A stretch of DNA of 64,000 bases, taken from NCBI GenBank assembly GCA_963704875.1, contig CAVPIA010000008.1:620001-684000 (forward strand). The letters run 5' to 3'. The first letter of the stretch is position 1, and the number at the start of each line of letters is the position of its first letter. The position numbers and the translations under genes are program-made. The DNA comes from CAMYOC01 sp963704875 (GTDB taxonomy: Bacteria > Pseudomonadota > Gammaproteobacteria > Steroidobacterales > XN24). Below the pieces are notes generated by a model, which saw nothing but the letters and a program-made list of their open reading frames with translations, searched no databases and was not told the DNA's origin. Below are positions 20,067-28,990 of the stretch, in pieces.

Positions 20067-20771
20067 ATGAATGATTTTTCCAGCGCACTCGGCAATGCTT
20101 TCGAGCTCGTAACGCGCCTTGACCCGCAATTATTCGAGATTGTGGGCCTGTCGCTGGAAATCAGCCTGAGCGCGGTCCTGATTGCGGCGATTATCGGTTT
20201 GCCGCTCGGAGCGGCGCTGGCATTGTCGAACTTCCCGGGGCGGCGGGCCGCGGTGGTTGTTCTCAATGCATTGATGGGGCTACCGCCGGTGGTCGTCGGA
20301 CTGGTGATCTATTTATTGCTCTCGCGGGCAGGCCCGCTGGGGCCGCTCGGCCTGTTGTTCACACCGACGGCGATGGTCATCGCACAGGCTGTACTGGTCA
20401 CACCCATTGTCGCCGCGCTGGCCCGCCAGACCGTAGCCGACCTGCACGAAGAATATGACGAACACTTGCGCGCTATCGGCAGCGGCCCACTGCAGCGAAT
20501 GTTGACCCTGCTGTGGGATGGGCGCTTCCGGCTGCTGACCGCGATCCTGGCTGGCTTTGGCCGCGCCATCGCCGAAGTCGGCGCGGTGCTGATCGTGGGC
20601 GGCAACATCCTGCACTCGACGCGCGTGATGACAACCACCATCGCGCTTGAAACCAGCAAGGGAAACCTCGGCCTGGCGCTGGGCCTGGGCATCATCCTGG
20701 TGCTGATGGCACTTACCGTTAACGCAGCCGCGATGTTACTCGGAGATGCAGCTCATCGACGCCTTGGTTAA
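20067..20771 (+). CDS. tupB: Tungstate ABC transporter permease
   Basis: 234-residue inner-membrane permease of the molybdate/tungstate ABC class. It has five to six hydrophobic segments and the cytoplasmic EAA-like loop around AIGSGPLQRMLTLLWDGRFRLL followed by GFGRAIAEVGAVLIVGGN, as in TupB. The ATG at 20067 is preferred to an upstream TTG; no strong ribosome site is visible. It overlaps tupC by 26 bp. First gene of the sigma-54-controlled operon. Specificity for tungstate rather than molybdate is inferred from family resemblance and the TupA-type binding protein. Confidence 0.9.
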   Translation: MNDFSSALGNAFELVTRLDPQLFEIVGLSLEISLSAVLIAAIIGLPLGAALALSNFPGRRAAVVVLNALMGLPPVVVGLVIYLLLSRAGPLGPLGLLFTPTAMVIAQAVLVTPIVAALARQTVADLHEEYDEHLRAIGSGPLQRMLTLLWDGRFRLLTAILAGFGRAIAEVGAVLIVGGNILHSTRVMTTTIALETSKGNLGLALGLGIILVLMALTVNAAAMLLGDAAHRRLG

Positions 20772-21540
20772 GACAAACAATACGGATCTCGCGGCGTCGG
20801 ACAAAACCGATGCGCCGACAATAGCGAATCCGCTGTTACCAGCGGCGGTCACCGACGTCAGCTATGCGATCGACGGGTGCACACTCATCGATGCCGTTTC
20901 CTGCCGTCTGGACGGACCAGGGCGCACGGTAGTGCTCGGGCCGAATGGCGCCGGCAAGAGCGTATTGCTGCGACTGTGCCACGGCTTGCTGAGCCCAAGC
21001 GCCGGCAGTATCCGTTGGGGCGGCGCATCGCCGGCCGAGACCATGCAGCGACGCGGCATGGTGTTTCAGCGACCGGTGTTGCTGCGTCGCTCGGTCGCCG
21101 CAAACGTGGCGCACGTGCTCAAAATCAAGGGTCTGCCGAGGGCCCGGCGTCCGGCGCTGGTCAAAGCGGCGCTGGCGCAAAGCGGACTCACGGCCCTGGC
21201 GCAGCGGCAGGCTCGTACCCTCTCAGGCGGCGAACAGCAGCGTCTCGCGATCGCCCGGGCCTGGTTGCTGGAGCCGAACGTGGTCTTGCTCGACGAGCCC
21301 ACCGCCAATCTGGACCCGGGCGCCACCAGGGCGGTGGAAGAACTGATCGTCAATCTTGGAGCCACCGGCACCAAGATCGTCATGACAACCCACGACATCG
21401 CCCAGGCACGCCGGCTGGCCGATGACGTGATGTTCCTGCACCACGGCCGCCTGCTGGAGCATCGCCCGGCGGCCGATTTTTTTGCCGGACCAGACGATGT
21501 AAACGCGGCCGGCTTTATCGCCGGTCAACTGATCACCTGA
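20746..21540 (+). CDS. tupC: Tungstate ABC transporter ATP-binding protein
   Basis: 264-residue ATPase of the tungstate importer. Walker A GPNGAGKS, signature LSGGEQQRLAIARAW and Walker B VVLLDEP are all intact, with the H-loop in TTHDIAQA. The N-terminal 35 residues are an extension before the ABC domain. The ATG at 20746 lies inside the end of tupB with GGAG directly before it, so the two are probably translationally coupled. Confidence 0.9.
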   Translation: MQLIDALVKTNNTDLAASDKTDAPTIANPLLPAAVTDVSYAIDGCTLIDAVSCRLDGPGRTVVLGPNGAGKSVLLRLCHGLLSPSAGSIRWGGASPAETMQRRGMVFQRPVLLRRSVAANVAHVLKIKGLPRARRPALVKAALAQSGLTALAQRQARTLSGGEQQRLAIARAWLLEPNVVLLDEPTANLDPGATRAVEELIVNLGATGTKIVMTTHDIAQARRLADDVMFLHHGRLLEHRPAADFFAGPDDVNAAGFIAGQLIT

Positions 21541-21631
21541 GGAGCAACAACACAGATGCGATTGCTATCCCGACGTCGCGCCCGTAGCTTGGCTGCTGGC
21601 AGCCGCATGGGTCGCGGCCACGCTGCCGGTC

Positions 21632-22411
21632 ATGGCCAGCGCGGAATCGATCACCGTAGCTTCAACCACGTCGACCGAGAATTCCGGGCTGTTTGAATAT
21701 CTGCTGCCGATCTTTGCACAGGAAACCGGCATCGAGGTCAAGGTCGTCGCTGTCGGCACCGGCCAGGCCATCCGGCTGGCACAAAACGGGGATGCGGATG
21801 TCCTGTTTGTGCATCACCGCCCGTCAGAGGACGCGTTTGTCGACCAAGGCAATGGGGTCAAGCGCTACGGTGTCATGTACAACGACTTTGTCATCGTCGG
21901 TCCGGCATCGGACCCCGCAGGCATTAGCGGCAGCACGGATACGGCCGGATCACTGGCCAGGATCGCGGCCACAGAAAGTCTGTTTGCATCGCGTGGCGAC
22001 GACAGCGGTACGCACAAGAAGGAACTCGGCCTGTGGCAGACGGCCGGTGTTGACCCGAGCGCCGCAAACCAGTCCTGGTACAGAGAGACCGGTTCCGGGA
22101 TGGGCGCGACTTTGAATACAGCCAGCGGTATGAATGCCTATGCGCTGACCGACCGCGCGACCTGGATCCGTTTTGGCAACAAGGGCGAGCTGAAAATTCT
22201 CGCCGAGGGCGATCCTGCGCTGTTCAATCCCTATGGCGTGATTTTGGTCAACCGGGACAAGCATCCGCACGTAAACGCGGCTGCGGGCCAGGCCTTTATC
22301 GACTGGCTGGTGTCCGAACACGGTCAGGCACTGATCGGCGCCTACCGGATCGACGGTCAGCCAGCGTTTTATCCGGATGCAGATAGTGGCGATGCCGCTG
22401 ACCAGGAGTGA
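21632..22411 (+). CDS. tupA: Tungstate-binding protein, signal peptide in a shifted frame
   Basis: Periplasmic binding protein of the TupABC importer. The mature domain is intact and starts ESITVASTTSTENSG, with the TTS-type oxyanion-binding motif of TupA. The natural start is most likely the ATG at 21556 (MRLLSRRR), which follows AGGAG, but it is in another frame. The hydrophobic core of the signal peptide and its ASA cleavage site lie in the mature-protein frame without any ATG, GTG or TTG before 21632. Removing one C from the CCC at 21581-21583 joins the two into a perfect signal peptide. As written, translation from 21632 would give an unexported protein. Confidence 0.85.
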   Translation: MASAESITVASTTSTENSGLFEYLLPIFAQETGIEVKVVAVGTGQAIRLAQNGDADVLFVHHRPSEDAFVDQGNGVKRYGVMYNDFVIVGPASDPAGISGSTDTAGSLARIAATESLFASRGDDSGTHKKELGLWQTAGVDPSAANQSWYRETGSGMGATLNTASGMNAYALTDRATWIRFGNKGELKILAEGDPALFNPYGVILVNRDKHPHVNAAAGQAFIDWLVSEHGQALIGAYRIDGQPAFYPDADSGDAADQE

Positions 22412-22471
22412 AACGGCGCGCGTCCTCGTATAGTTCGTGACCCCCGCAGGAGGGGATGTTAAAACAGAGCG

Positions 22472-23140
22472 ATGAGCACGGTCGCAACCTCGACATCGTC
22501 CTACCCTGCTGATGACATCACCGGGCTGATTCTTGCCGGTGGTCAGGGCAGCCGCATGGGTGGCGTAGACAAGGGTCTGGTCGAGGCCGGGAACAGACCG
22601 CTTGTTGCCTATGTGCTGGACAGCCTGCGACTGCAGGCGGGCCGGATCGTGATCAATCATGCGCGCAACACCGATCGCTATGCCCGCTTCGGTTGTCCGC
22701 TGGTGAAGGATCGCGAGGACGGGTTTCAAGGCCCCCTTGCCGGACTCTCCAGCGGTTTGAGCGTGAGCGAAACATCCTGGGTATTGACCGCACCCTGCGA
22801 TACGCCCGGGATACGCCGCGATCTTGGCCCGCGCCTGTATGCCGCGCTCGCAAGCGAGCAGGCGGAGATTGCTGTGGCCCATGACGGCGAGTGGCTGCAA
22901 CCACTGTTCATGCTGGTATCACGCGAACTGGGCCCAAGCCTCGAGCGCTTCCTGGCCGACGGCGGCCGCAAGGTCGATAAGTGGTTTGCCCTGCATCGGG
23001 TGGCGCGGGTGGATTTCAGCGACTGGGGCGACGCATTTGCCAACCTGAACACCGAGGAGCAGTTGCGCGCGTTTGCATCCGGCGTACGCGACGATGCGGA
23101 AAGCGACGAACCCCGGTCGTGCGAGCGAATCGGATCATGA
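22472..23140 (+). CDS. mobA: Molybdenum cofactor guanylyltransferase
   Basis: Adds GMP to molybdopterin to make the bis-MGD cofactor that both formate dehydrogenases need. 222 residues with the nucleotidyltransferase signature LILAGGQGSRMGGVDKGL at the N-terminus and the TAPCDTPGI metal-binding segment. It is intact, unlike its downstream neighbours. Its stop overlaps the moeA start (ATGA). An AGGAGG lies 18 nt upstream of the ATG, too far to be decisive, so the exact start is uncertain. Confidence 0.92.
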   Translation: MSTVATSTSSYPADDITGLILAGGQGSRMGGVDKGLVEAGNRPLVAYVLDSLRLQAGRIVINHARNTDRYARFGCPLVKDREDGFQGPLAGLSSGLSVSETSWVLTAPCDTPGIRRDLGPRLYAALASEQAEIAVAHDGEWLQPLFMLVSRELGPSLERFLADGGRKVDKWFALHRVARVDFSDWGDAFANLNTEEQLRAFASGVRDDAESDEPRSCERIGS

Positions 23141-24409
23141 GCGAACATTTGCCGGCCAGCGTCGATCCCTGTCTCGACGATGCCCGCAAGGGTCGCGCCC
23201 TGCCGCTGGAGATCGCGCGTGAGCGGATGCTGGCGGAGGTCACTCCGGTCAGCGGCGGTGAAACCCTGCCGATAGGCGACGCACTCGACCGCATCCTGCT
23301 CGAAGACGTAACTTCAACTGTCGATGTCCCCTCGCACACCAATTCGGCGATGGACGGCTATGCGCTGGCCGCGACAGACCTGCCGCAACAGGGCGAACGC
23401 CGCTTTGCGGTGATCGGTACCGCATGGGCAGGTCACCCTTACGCCGAAACGCCGGCGCCGGGCCAGTGTGTGCGCATCATGACCGGCGCATCGATGCCGG
23501 GGACGCTGGATACAGTGGTCATGCAGGAACATGTGCGTGTCGATGGCGACCACGCGATCGTCGCGGCCGGACACCGTCCGGGCCAGCATGTGCGTCAGGC
23601 CGGAGAGGACATCCGCGCCGGCTCGCTCGCACTGGCTGCCGGCACCTGCATCGGCCCGGCGCAAACCGGGTTGCTGGCCTCGCTGGGGGTGGCCAGGGTG
23701 CGGGTCCGGCGGCGACCACGGGTGGCTTACTTTCTCTACCGGCGACGAATTGCGCGCGATCGGTCAGCCGCTTGGCGAGGGCCAGATCTACGACAGCAAT
23801 CGCTATACCCTGGGCGCGATGATCAGCCGGCTCAATCTCGAACCGGTGGATATGGGCGTCGTCGGCGACAATCGGGAGCAGTTGGAAGAAGCGTTTGCCG
23901 AAGCCGCTGGCGCCGACGCCATCATCACCTCCGGCGGGGTCTCGGTCGGTGCGGCGGATTTCGTCACCGAGACGCTTGAGCGCATGGGTAGCGTCGGCTT
24001 CTGGAAGGTGGCGATGAAGCCAGGCAAACCGATCGCTTTTGGCCGGATCCGGAACGCATTGTTTTTCGGCCTGCCGGGCAATCCGGTATCGGTGATGGCG
24101 ACGTTTTATCAACTCGTGCGGCCAGCGCTGGAACGACTGCGCGGGATCGAGCATCCGCCACCGCCGATCCTGTTGCCTGCGGTCTGTACCGATCGATTAC
24201 GCAAACGCCCGGGCCGGGTCGAGTTTCAGCGCGGCGTGCTGGAGCGGGGCAACGACGGTCGTTACACTGTCCGCGGCGTTGATCATCAGGGCGCTGGCGT
24301 GCTCAGCTCGATGGCCGTCGCCAACTGCTTTATCGTGCTGGCCGCCGAACGAGAAGACGTGGCTGCGGGCAGCGAAGTGGCGGTGCAGCCGTTTAGCGGG
24401 CTGATCTGA
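23137..24409 (+). pseudogene. moeA: Molybdopterin molybdotransferase, interrupted by a single frameshift
   Basis: MoeA inserts molybdate or tungstate into adenylated molybdopterin. The first part (from ATG 23137; AMDGYAL and GASMPGTLDTVVMQE motifs) is in one frame. From 23735 on the family sequence continues in the next frame with STGDEL, GDNREQLEEA, ITSGGVSVGAADF, MKPGKPIAFG and GLPGNPVSV. Removing one T from the TTT at 23731-23733 restores the expected VAYFSTGDEL junction. Both halves are otherwise complete (about 423 aa when joined), so this is either a sequencing error or a very recent mutation. Confidence 0.9.
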
Positions 24410-24435
24410 CATAACAAGAATCTTGGGAGAACCAG

Positions 24436-24973
24436 ATGGCCACTGCTCACGACAAGGGCGCGCGAGAATTCCTGCCGCTGCACATAGCGGTGCTGACCGT
24501 GTCCGATACCCGCAACGATACGACTGACAAGTCCGGGAAACTGCTGGTCGATCGGGTACAGGCAGCGGGACATCAGTGTGCCGGGAAATCGATCGTGCCC
24601 GACGACATCTACCGGATCAGAGCCGCGGTTTCGAGCCTGGATCGCGGACGAAGCGGTCAACGCGATCATTACCACCGGCGGCACCGGCGTCACTGGTCGG
24701 GACGGCACGCCGGAGGCGGTGATGCCATTGCTGGACAAGGTGATCGATGGTTTTGGCGAGACCTTCCGCGCCATCTCCTTCGAGCAGATCAGAACCTCGA
24801 CCATGCAGTCCCGTGCGGTGGCGGGCGTGGCCAACGGCACCTATATTTTTTGCGTTCCGGGCTCGTCCGGCGCCTGCGCGACCGCATGGGATGAACTGAT
24901 TTCCGCACAACTGGACTACCGAACCCGCCCCTGCAATCTGGTCGAACTGATGCCTCGTCTGCGCGAAACCTGA
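24436..24973 (+). pseudogene. moaB: Molybdopterin adenylyltransferase-type MoaB/MogA protein, single frameshift
   Basis: Family member that adenylates molybdopterin before metal insertion. The start has GGGAGA 6 nt upstream. The first frame gives HIAVLTVSDTRN and continues to IRAAVS; the second gives AWIADEAVNAIITTGGTGVTGRD, then SRAVAGVANGTYIFCVPGS. In E. coli MoaB the corresponding sequence runs straight through (VSAWIA). Removing one base near the TTT at 24629-24631, or the A at 24634, restores the frame. Joined length is about 178 aa, normal for the family. Confidence 0.9.
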
Positions 24974-25001
24974 TCTGCCCGGGGATGCCGGAATCGATCC
25001 G

Positions 25002-26107
25002 ATGAGCGACAACTCTCCAAACCTGTGCAACGGTCTGCTGGTCGGTACACGCAAGGGCTTGTTCCGGCTCTGTCAGGACCCGGCTACCGCGGACTGGCAA
25101 CTGGACGGTCCGCATATCCCGGGTTACGAGGTGATCCACGCTGCGTTGCGCCGCGTACCCCGGGGCTGATCCATGCGGCGGTGTTTCATCCGGTATGGGG
25201 CGCGCACATTTACTGCAGCAAGGATTACGGAGAACGCTGGGAGCCGTTATCCGTGTCGCCACATTTTGCCGACGATCGTCATGGCGATCGCCTGAAATCG
25301 ATCTGGTTTCTGGCCTGGTCGCCGGACGGCGACGCACTGTATGCCGGGATCGATCCGGCGGGCCTGTTTGTCAGCCGTGACGCGGGTGCAAGCTGGCTGC
25401 CGGTCGACGGGCTGAACCAGCATCCGACCCGCGATCGCTGGGAAGCAGCCAAGGGTATTTTCGCGGTGCATTCGATCTGTATCGATCCGCAGCATCCGCA
25501 ACACATCGCGGTGGCAGTGTCGGCCGGCGGCGTGTATCTGAGCCGCGACGGCGGGCGTTCATGGCAACCCAGCAACGCCGGCGTCAGAGCGGAAAATCTG
25601 CCCGAGCCGGCGCCGATCGCGGGTCACAACGTGCATCGGCTGATCATGCATCCACGCTCTGCGCAACGGCTCTATCGCCAGTGCTATAACGGTAGCTACC
25701 GCAGTGACGACGGCGGCCAGAGCTGGATCGAGATCACCACGGGCTTGCCCAGCGATTTCGGCTACGCCATTGCGACGCCGTTTGCTGATCCGGATACCGT
25801 GTTTCAGATCCCCGAGTCGGGTTCTCATCTGCGCACTGCGGTCGATGGCAAGCTGCGCGTGTTTCGCAGTCGCGATGGCGGCCGCAACTGGGAATCTGCC
25901 AGCGCCGGACTGCCGCAACAGCATGCTTATGTGACGGTGTTGCGCGAAGCCATCGACACTGACCATGCCGAGGGCGTGTATTTCGGCACCTCGAGCGGCC
26001 ATCTGTTCGCCAGCGCGGACAGCGGTGAGCATTGGCGCATGATCGCCGGCTTTTTGCCGCGGATATTGTGCGTGCTGTCCACGCCTTTGCCCTCTGTCGA
26101 GTCGTGA
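25002..26107 (+). pseudogene. BNR/WD-like repeat protein (sialidase/VPS10-type propeller), single frameshift
   Basis: Predicted beta-propeller protein with Asp-box repeats (SxDxGxxW-type): SKDYGERW, SRDAGASW, SRDGGRSW, SDDGGQSW, SRDGGRNW, SADSGEHW. There is no signal peptide, so it is cytoplasmic. The natural start is ATG 25002 (then GLLVGTRKGLFRL), which runs into a stop at about 25170; the rest is in another frame. Adding one base at the CCCCGGGG (25158-25165) joins them. It overlaps the yqeC start. Its role in a molybdopterin/formate operon is unknown; sialidase activity is not implied. Confidence 0.8.
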
Positions 26108-26898
26108 GTAATCTGCTGCCCGATCTGCTCGGCGCACGCAGCGGCATCGTGTGTGCGATCGGCGCCGGCGGCAAGAAGAGCACGCTATACAAGATCGCGA
26201 ACGCGCATGACGGTCCCCTGGCGATAACCACGACCGTATTTTGCTCACATTTTCCGGACGATCTGAATCTGATGACGATCATCGGCGAGGGAGACAGCCT
26301 GGCAAGCCGGTTGTCGGCGCTGGGCCAGACACATCGACGCATCGGGTACGCAGGGCCGTCGTCCAAACCGGGACGCTACGCCGGGGTCGACCCATCGCTG
26401 ATCCGCCTTGTCCACCAGCAGACCGGTCGCGCGCTGACGCTGGTCAAGGCCGACGGGGCCCGAATGCGCTGGCTCAAAGCGCCAAAGGCGGGTGAGCCGG
26501 TGATCCCGGACGGTTGCACTACGGTGATCCCGGTACTCTCGGCCAGGGCATTAGGTCAGCCGATGAGCGCGCGCATCGCGCACCGGCCGGAGCGGGTCGC
26601 AGCAGTGATGGGCATCGGTGATGCGGACATCGTCAGTCCGATTCATCTCGCCCGTCTGCTCAGCGCCGATGATGGCCTGCTGCGTGGGCTGCGTAGGTCG
26701 CATGGGCCGAGTGATTCGCATGGCACGGATCAGCCGCAGGTGGTGCCGCTGATCAACATGGTCGACAACAGCGCGACCGAGAAACTGGCGCGGGAAGCGG
26801 CAACGGCGGCGCTGGAGATGACTGACCGCTTTGACCGGGTGGTGCTGGCCTGTATGCGCAGCGACGACAACCCGGTGGTCGCCGTGCTCGAACGATGA
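26104..26898 (+). CDS. yqeC: YqeC-like P-loop protein of molybdenum/selenium cofactor operons
   Basis: 264 residues from a GTG at 26104 that overlaps the previous stop (GTGA). The N-terminus has the P-loop-like GAGGKKSTLY; the region AITTTVF and the later VKADGARMRWLKAP match the YqeC family (TIGR03172, from memory). In E. coli, yqeC sits beside genes for selenium-dependent molybdenum hydroxylases. Here it is with formate dehydrogenase and no YqeB is seen. A role in handling the Mo/W cofactor for the downstream enzyme is inferred. Confidence 0.82.
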   Translation: MSNLLPDLLGARSGIVCAIGAGGKKSTLYKIANAHDGPLAITTTVFCSHFPDDLNLMTIIGEGDSLASRLSALGQTHRRIGYAGPSSKPGRYAGVDPSLIRLVHQQTGRALTLVKADGARMRWLKAPKAGEPVIPDGCTTVIPVLSARALGQPMSARIAHRPERVAAVMGIGDADIVSPIHLARLLSADDGLLRGLRRSHGPSDSHGTDQPQVVPLINMVDNSATEKLAREAATAALEMTDRFDRVVLACMRSDDNPVVAVLER

Positions 26899-26935
26899 GA
26901 GCCCACCAGCCTGCGACAGGCGATACAATCCAGAC

Positions 26936-27214
26936 ATGAGCCAGGTAACCGTGCGCTTGCCGACGGCCTTACAACCGTTCGCCGATGGTGCAAAGGAAAT
27001 TCAGGTGACTGCCGCTACTGTGGCCGAAGCGCTGGCGGCCGCGGACGGCGGCCGTGGCAGACTGATGACACATGTGCTCAGCCCGGACGGGGACCCGCGA
27101 CCGCTGGTCAAGCTGTTCCTCGGCGAGGCCGACATCCGCTCTCTCGACGGCCTCGACAGCCGGGTCAGCGATGGCGACGTGATCATGATCGTCGCCGCGG
27201 TTGCCGGAGGCTGA
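26936..27214 (+). CDS. MoaD/ThiS-like ubiquitin-fold sulfur carrier
   Basis: 92 residues ending in AVAGG, the C-terminal di-glycine that is adenylated and thiocarboxylated in MoaD and ThiS. It has a beta-grasp fold pattern, with VTVRLPTALQPFADG at the start and VSDGDVIMIVAAVAGG at the end. It lies between yqeC and the NAD-FDH genes. It could supply sulfur for molybdopterin or for sulfuration of the formate dehydrogenase active site; the sequence cannot tell. TACAAT just upstream might be a -10 box, but there is no clear -35. Confidence 0.8.
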   Translation: MSQVTVRLPTALQPFADGAKEIQVTAATVAEALAAADGGRGRLMTHVLSPDGDPRPLVKLFLGEADIRSLDGLDSRVSDGDVIMIVAAVAGG

Positions 27215-27286
27215 CACGATGACGGGCACGCTTTTGACATCCCGATTTCCGCCCGCGGGTAACAAGCGTCCCAGCCGGATTTCCGG

Positions 27287-28990
27287 ATGAAGTCATCGAC
27301 CCGGCAAGTGATCCATTTCAGGCACCCCGGCCGCGGCCGCGAGCGCACCGCGCCAAACCCGAAAGGCAGACAGCTCGATGAGGCTGCCGTGCTTGAGATA
27401 CGCGAGCTATTGGGCGAGGCGTCACGGCAGCGTGATCTGCTGATCGAACATCTACACCGGATCCAGGACAAATTTGGCTATCTGAGTGAGCCCCATCTGG
27501 CCGCGCTCGCCGCAGAGATGCGTCTGGCGATGGCAGAAGTATTCGAGGTGGCGAGCTTCTACAGTCACTTCGATATCGTCGCCGACGACGAAGAACCACC
27601 ACCGTCGATCACCGTACGGGTCTGCGAGAGTCTGAGCTGCGAGATGGCCGGCGCGGACAAGCTCCTCGCACAATTGCGCGCAGATGTGGATGGCAGCGCG
27701 CGGGTCCTGAGCGCACCGTGTATGGGTTATTGTCACCGTGCGCCGGTGGTGGCGGTCGGCAAGCGACAGATTCCGCGGGCAACCGCCGCTTCGGTAGCCG
27801 ACGCGGTCGCGGGCAGGCAGACCGACGCAGAGATCCCGTTCTATCGGGGGCTTGATGACTACCTCGAAGACGGGGGCTATCAGCTTCTGGGCCAGTGTCT
27901 GGCTGGCGAGCGCAGCGCGGCCGATATCATCGAAACGCTGGCCTCATCCGGACTTCGGGGATTGGGCGGGGCCGGCTTCCCACCCGGCACAAAGTGGAAG
28001 CTGGTCGCCGCCGAAGCGGCACCCCGCTATCTTGCGGTCAACGCGGATGAAGGCGAGCCCGGGACGTTCAAGGATCGCTATTACCTGGAACGTGATCCGC
28101 ACCGGGTTCTAGAAGGCATGCTGATTGCAGCATGGGTAGTCGACGCGGAAGCGGTCTATTTCTACCTGCGTGACGAATACCCGGCGATCCATCGCATATT
28201 GCAAACGGAGATCACGTTGTTGCGCGACCGGGGCCTGGTACCGCATACCCGGATCGAATTGCGGCGTGGCGCGGGCGCTTATATCTGCGGCGAAGAATCC
28301 GCGATGATCGAGTCCATCGAAGGCAAGCGCGGTCTGCCCCGGCATCGGCCACCCTATGTATCGCAGGCGGGTATCTTTGGCCGCCCCACGCTGGTCAACA
28401 ATGTCGAGACCTTGTACTGGGTGCGGGACATTGTCGAACGCGGCGCCGACTGGTTTCAGGAGCAGGGCCATGGCGAAGCCCGGGGTTTGCGCAGCTACTC
28501 GGTGTCCGGTCGGGTGATGGACCCGGGGCTAAAGCTGGCGCCGGCCGGTATCTCGGCCAAGGCACTGATCGATCAATACTGCGGTGGCATGGCCGACGGT
28601 CACCGGCTGATGGCCTATCTGCCAGGCGGCGCATCGGGCGGTATCCTGCCGGCACGTCTGGCTGATCTGCCGCTGGATTTTGGTTCACTTGAGAAACACG
28701 GCAGTTTCATCGGCTCGCATGCGCTGATCGTGCTCAGCGATCAGGACGACCTGCGCCGTGTGGTGCTGAACCTGATGCGCTTCTTTGAAGATGAAAGCTG
28801 TGGCCAGTGCACCCCATGCCGGGTCGGCACCCGCAAGGCAGTGGCGATGATGGAGCGCGGTGTCTGGGATCAGGCGCTGCTGCAGGATCTTGGCCGGGTG
28901 ATGGCCGACGCATCCATTTGCGGCCTGGGCCAGGCTGCGCCGAACCCGCTGTTATGCGCATTGCGCTATTTCCCCGAGGTGTTCTCATGA
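27287..28990 (+). CDS. fdhB: NAD-linked formate dehydrogenase beta subunit (NuoE-NuoF fusion)
   Basis: 567-residue fusion. The N-terminal half (about 30-185) is a NuoE/FdsG-like thioredoxin-fold domain with a [2Fe-2S] site CESLSC...CMGYC. The C-terminal half is NuoF/FdsB-like: FMN/NAD region GLGGAGFPPGTKW, NADEGEPGTFKDR, GAGAYICGEESA, and the [4Fe-4S] site SCGQCTPC with the fourth Cys in SICGLGQ. It passes electrons from formate to NAD+ in the cytoplasm. A fused beta subunit of this length is known from the tungsten-dependent FDH1 of Methylobacterium. Its stop overlaps the alpha-subunit start (ATGA). Confidence 0.93.
   Translation: MKSSTRQVIHFRHPGRGRERTAPNPKGRQLDEAAVLEIRELLGEASRQRDLLIEHLHRIQDKFGYLSEPHLAALAAEMRLAMAEVFEVASFYSHFDIVADDEEPPPSITVRVCESLSCEMAGADKLLAQLRADVDGSARVLSAPCMGYCHRAPVVAVGKRQIPRATAASVADAVAGRQTDAEIPFYRGLDDYLEDGGYQLLGQCLAGERSAADIIETLASSGLRGLGGAGFPPGTKWKLVAAEAAPRYLAVNADEGEPGTFKDRYYLERDPHRVLEGMLIAAWVVDAEAVYFYLRDEYPAIHRILQTEITLLRDRGLVPHTRIELRRGAGAYICGEESAMIESIEGKRGLPRHRPPYVSQAGIFGRPTLVNNVETLYWVRDIVERGADWFQEQGHGEARGLRSYSVSGRVMDPGLKLAPAGISAKALIDQYCGGMADGHRLMAYLPGGASGGILPARLADLPLDFGSLEKHGSFIGSHALIVLSDQDDLRRVVLNLMRFFEDESCGQCTPCRVGTRKAVAMMERGVWDQALLQDLGRVMADASICGLGQAAPNPLLCALRYFPEVFS

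Noticed and set aside
21556..24973. Programmed ribosomal frameshifting in tupA, moeA and moaB
   Set aside because: The sites share no slippery heptamer or downstream stimulator, and the families are not known to use recoding. A homopolymer error or mutation is simpler.
25002..26107. Sialidase or other glycosidase
   Set aside because: Asp-box repeats alone define a fold; there is no signal peptide and I could not identify a catalytic Arg triad.
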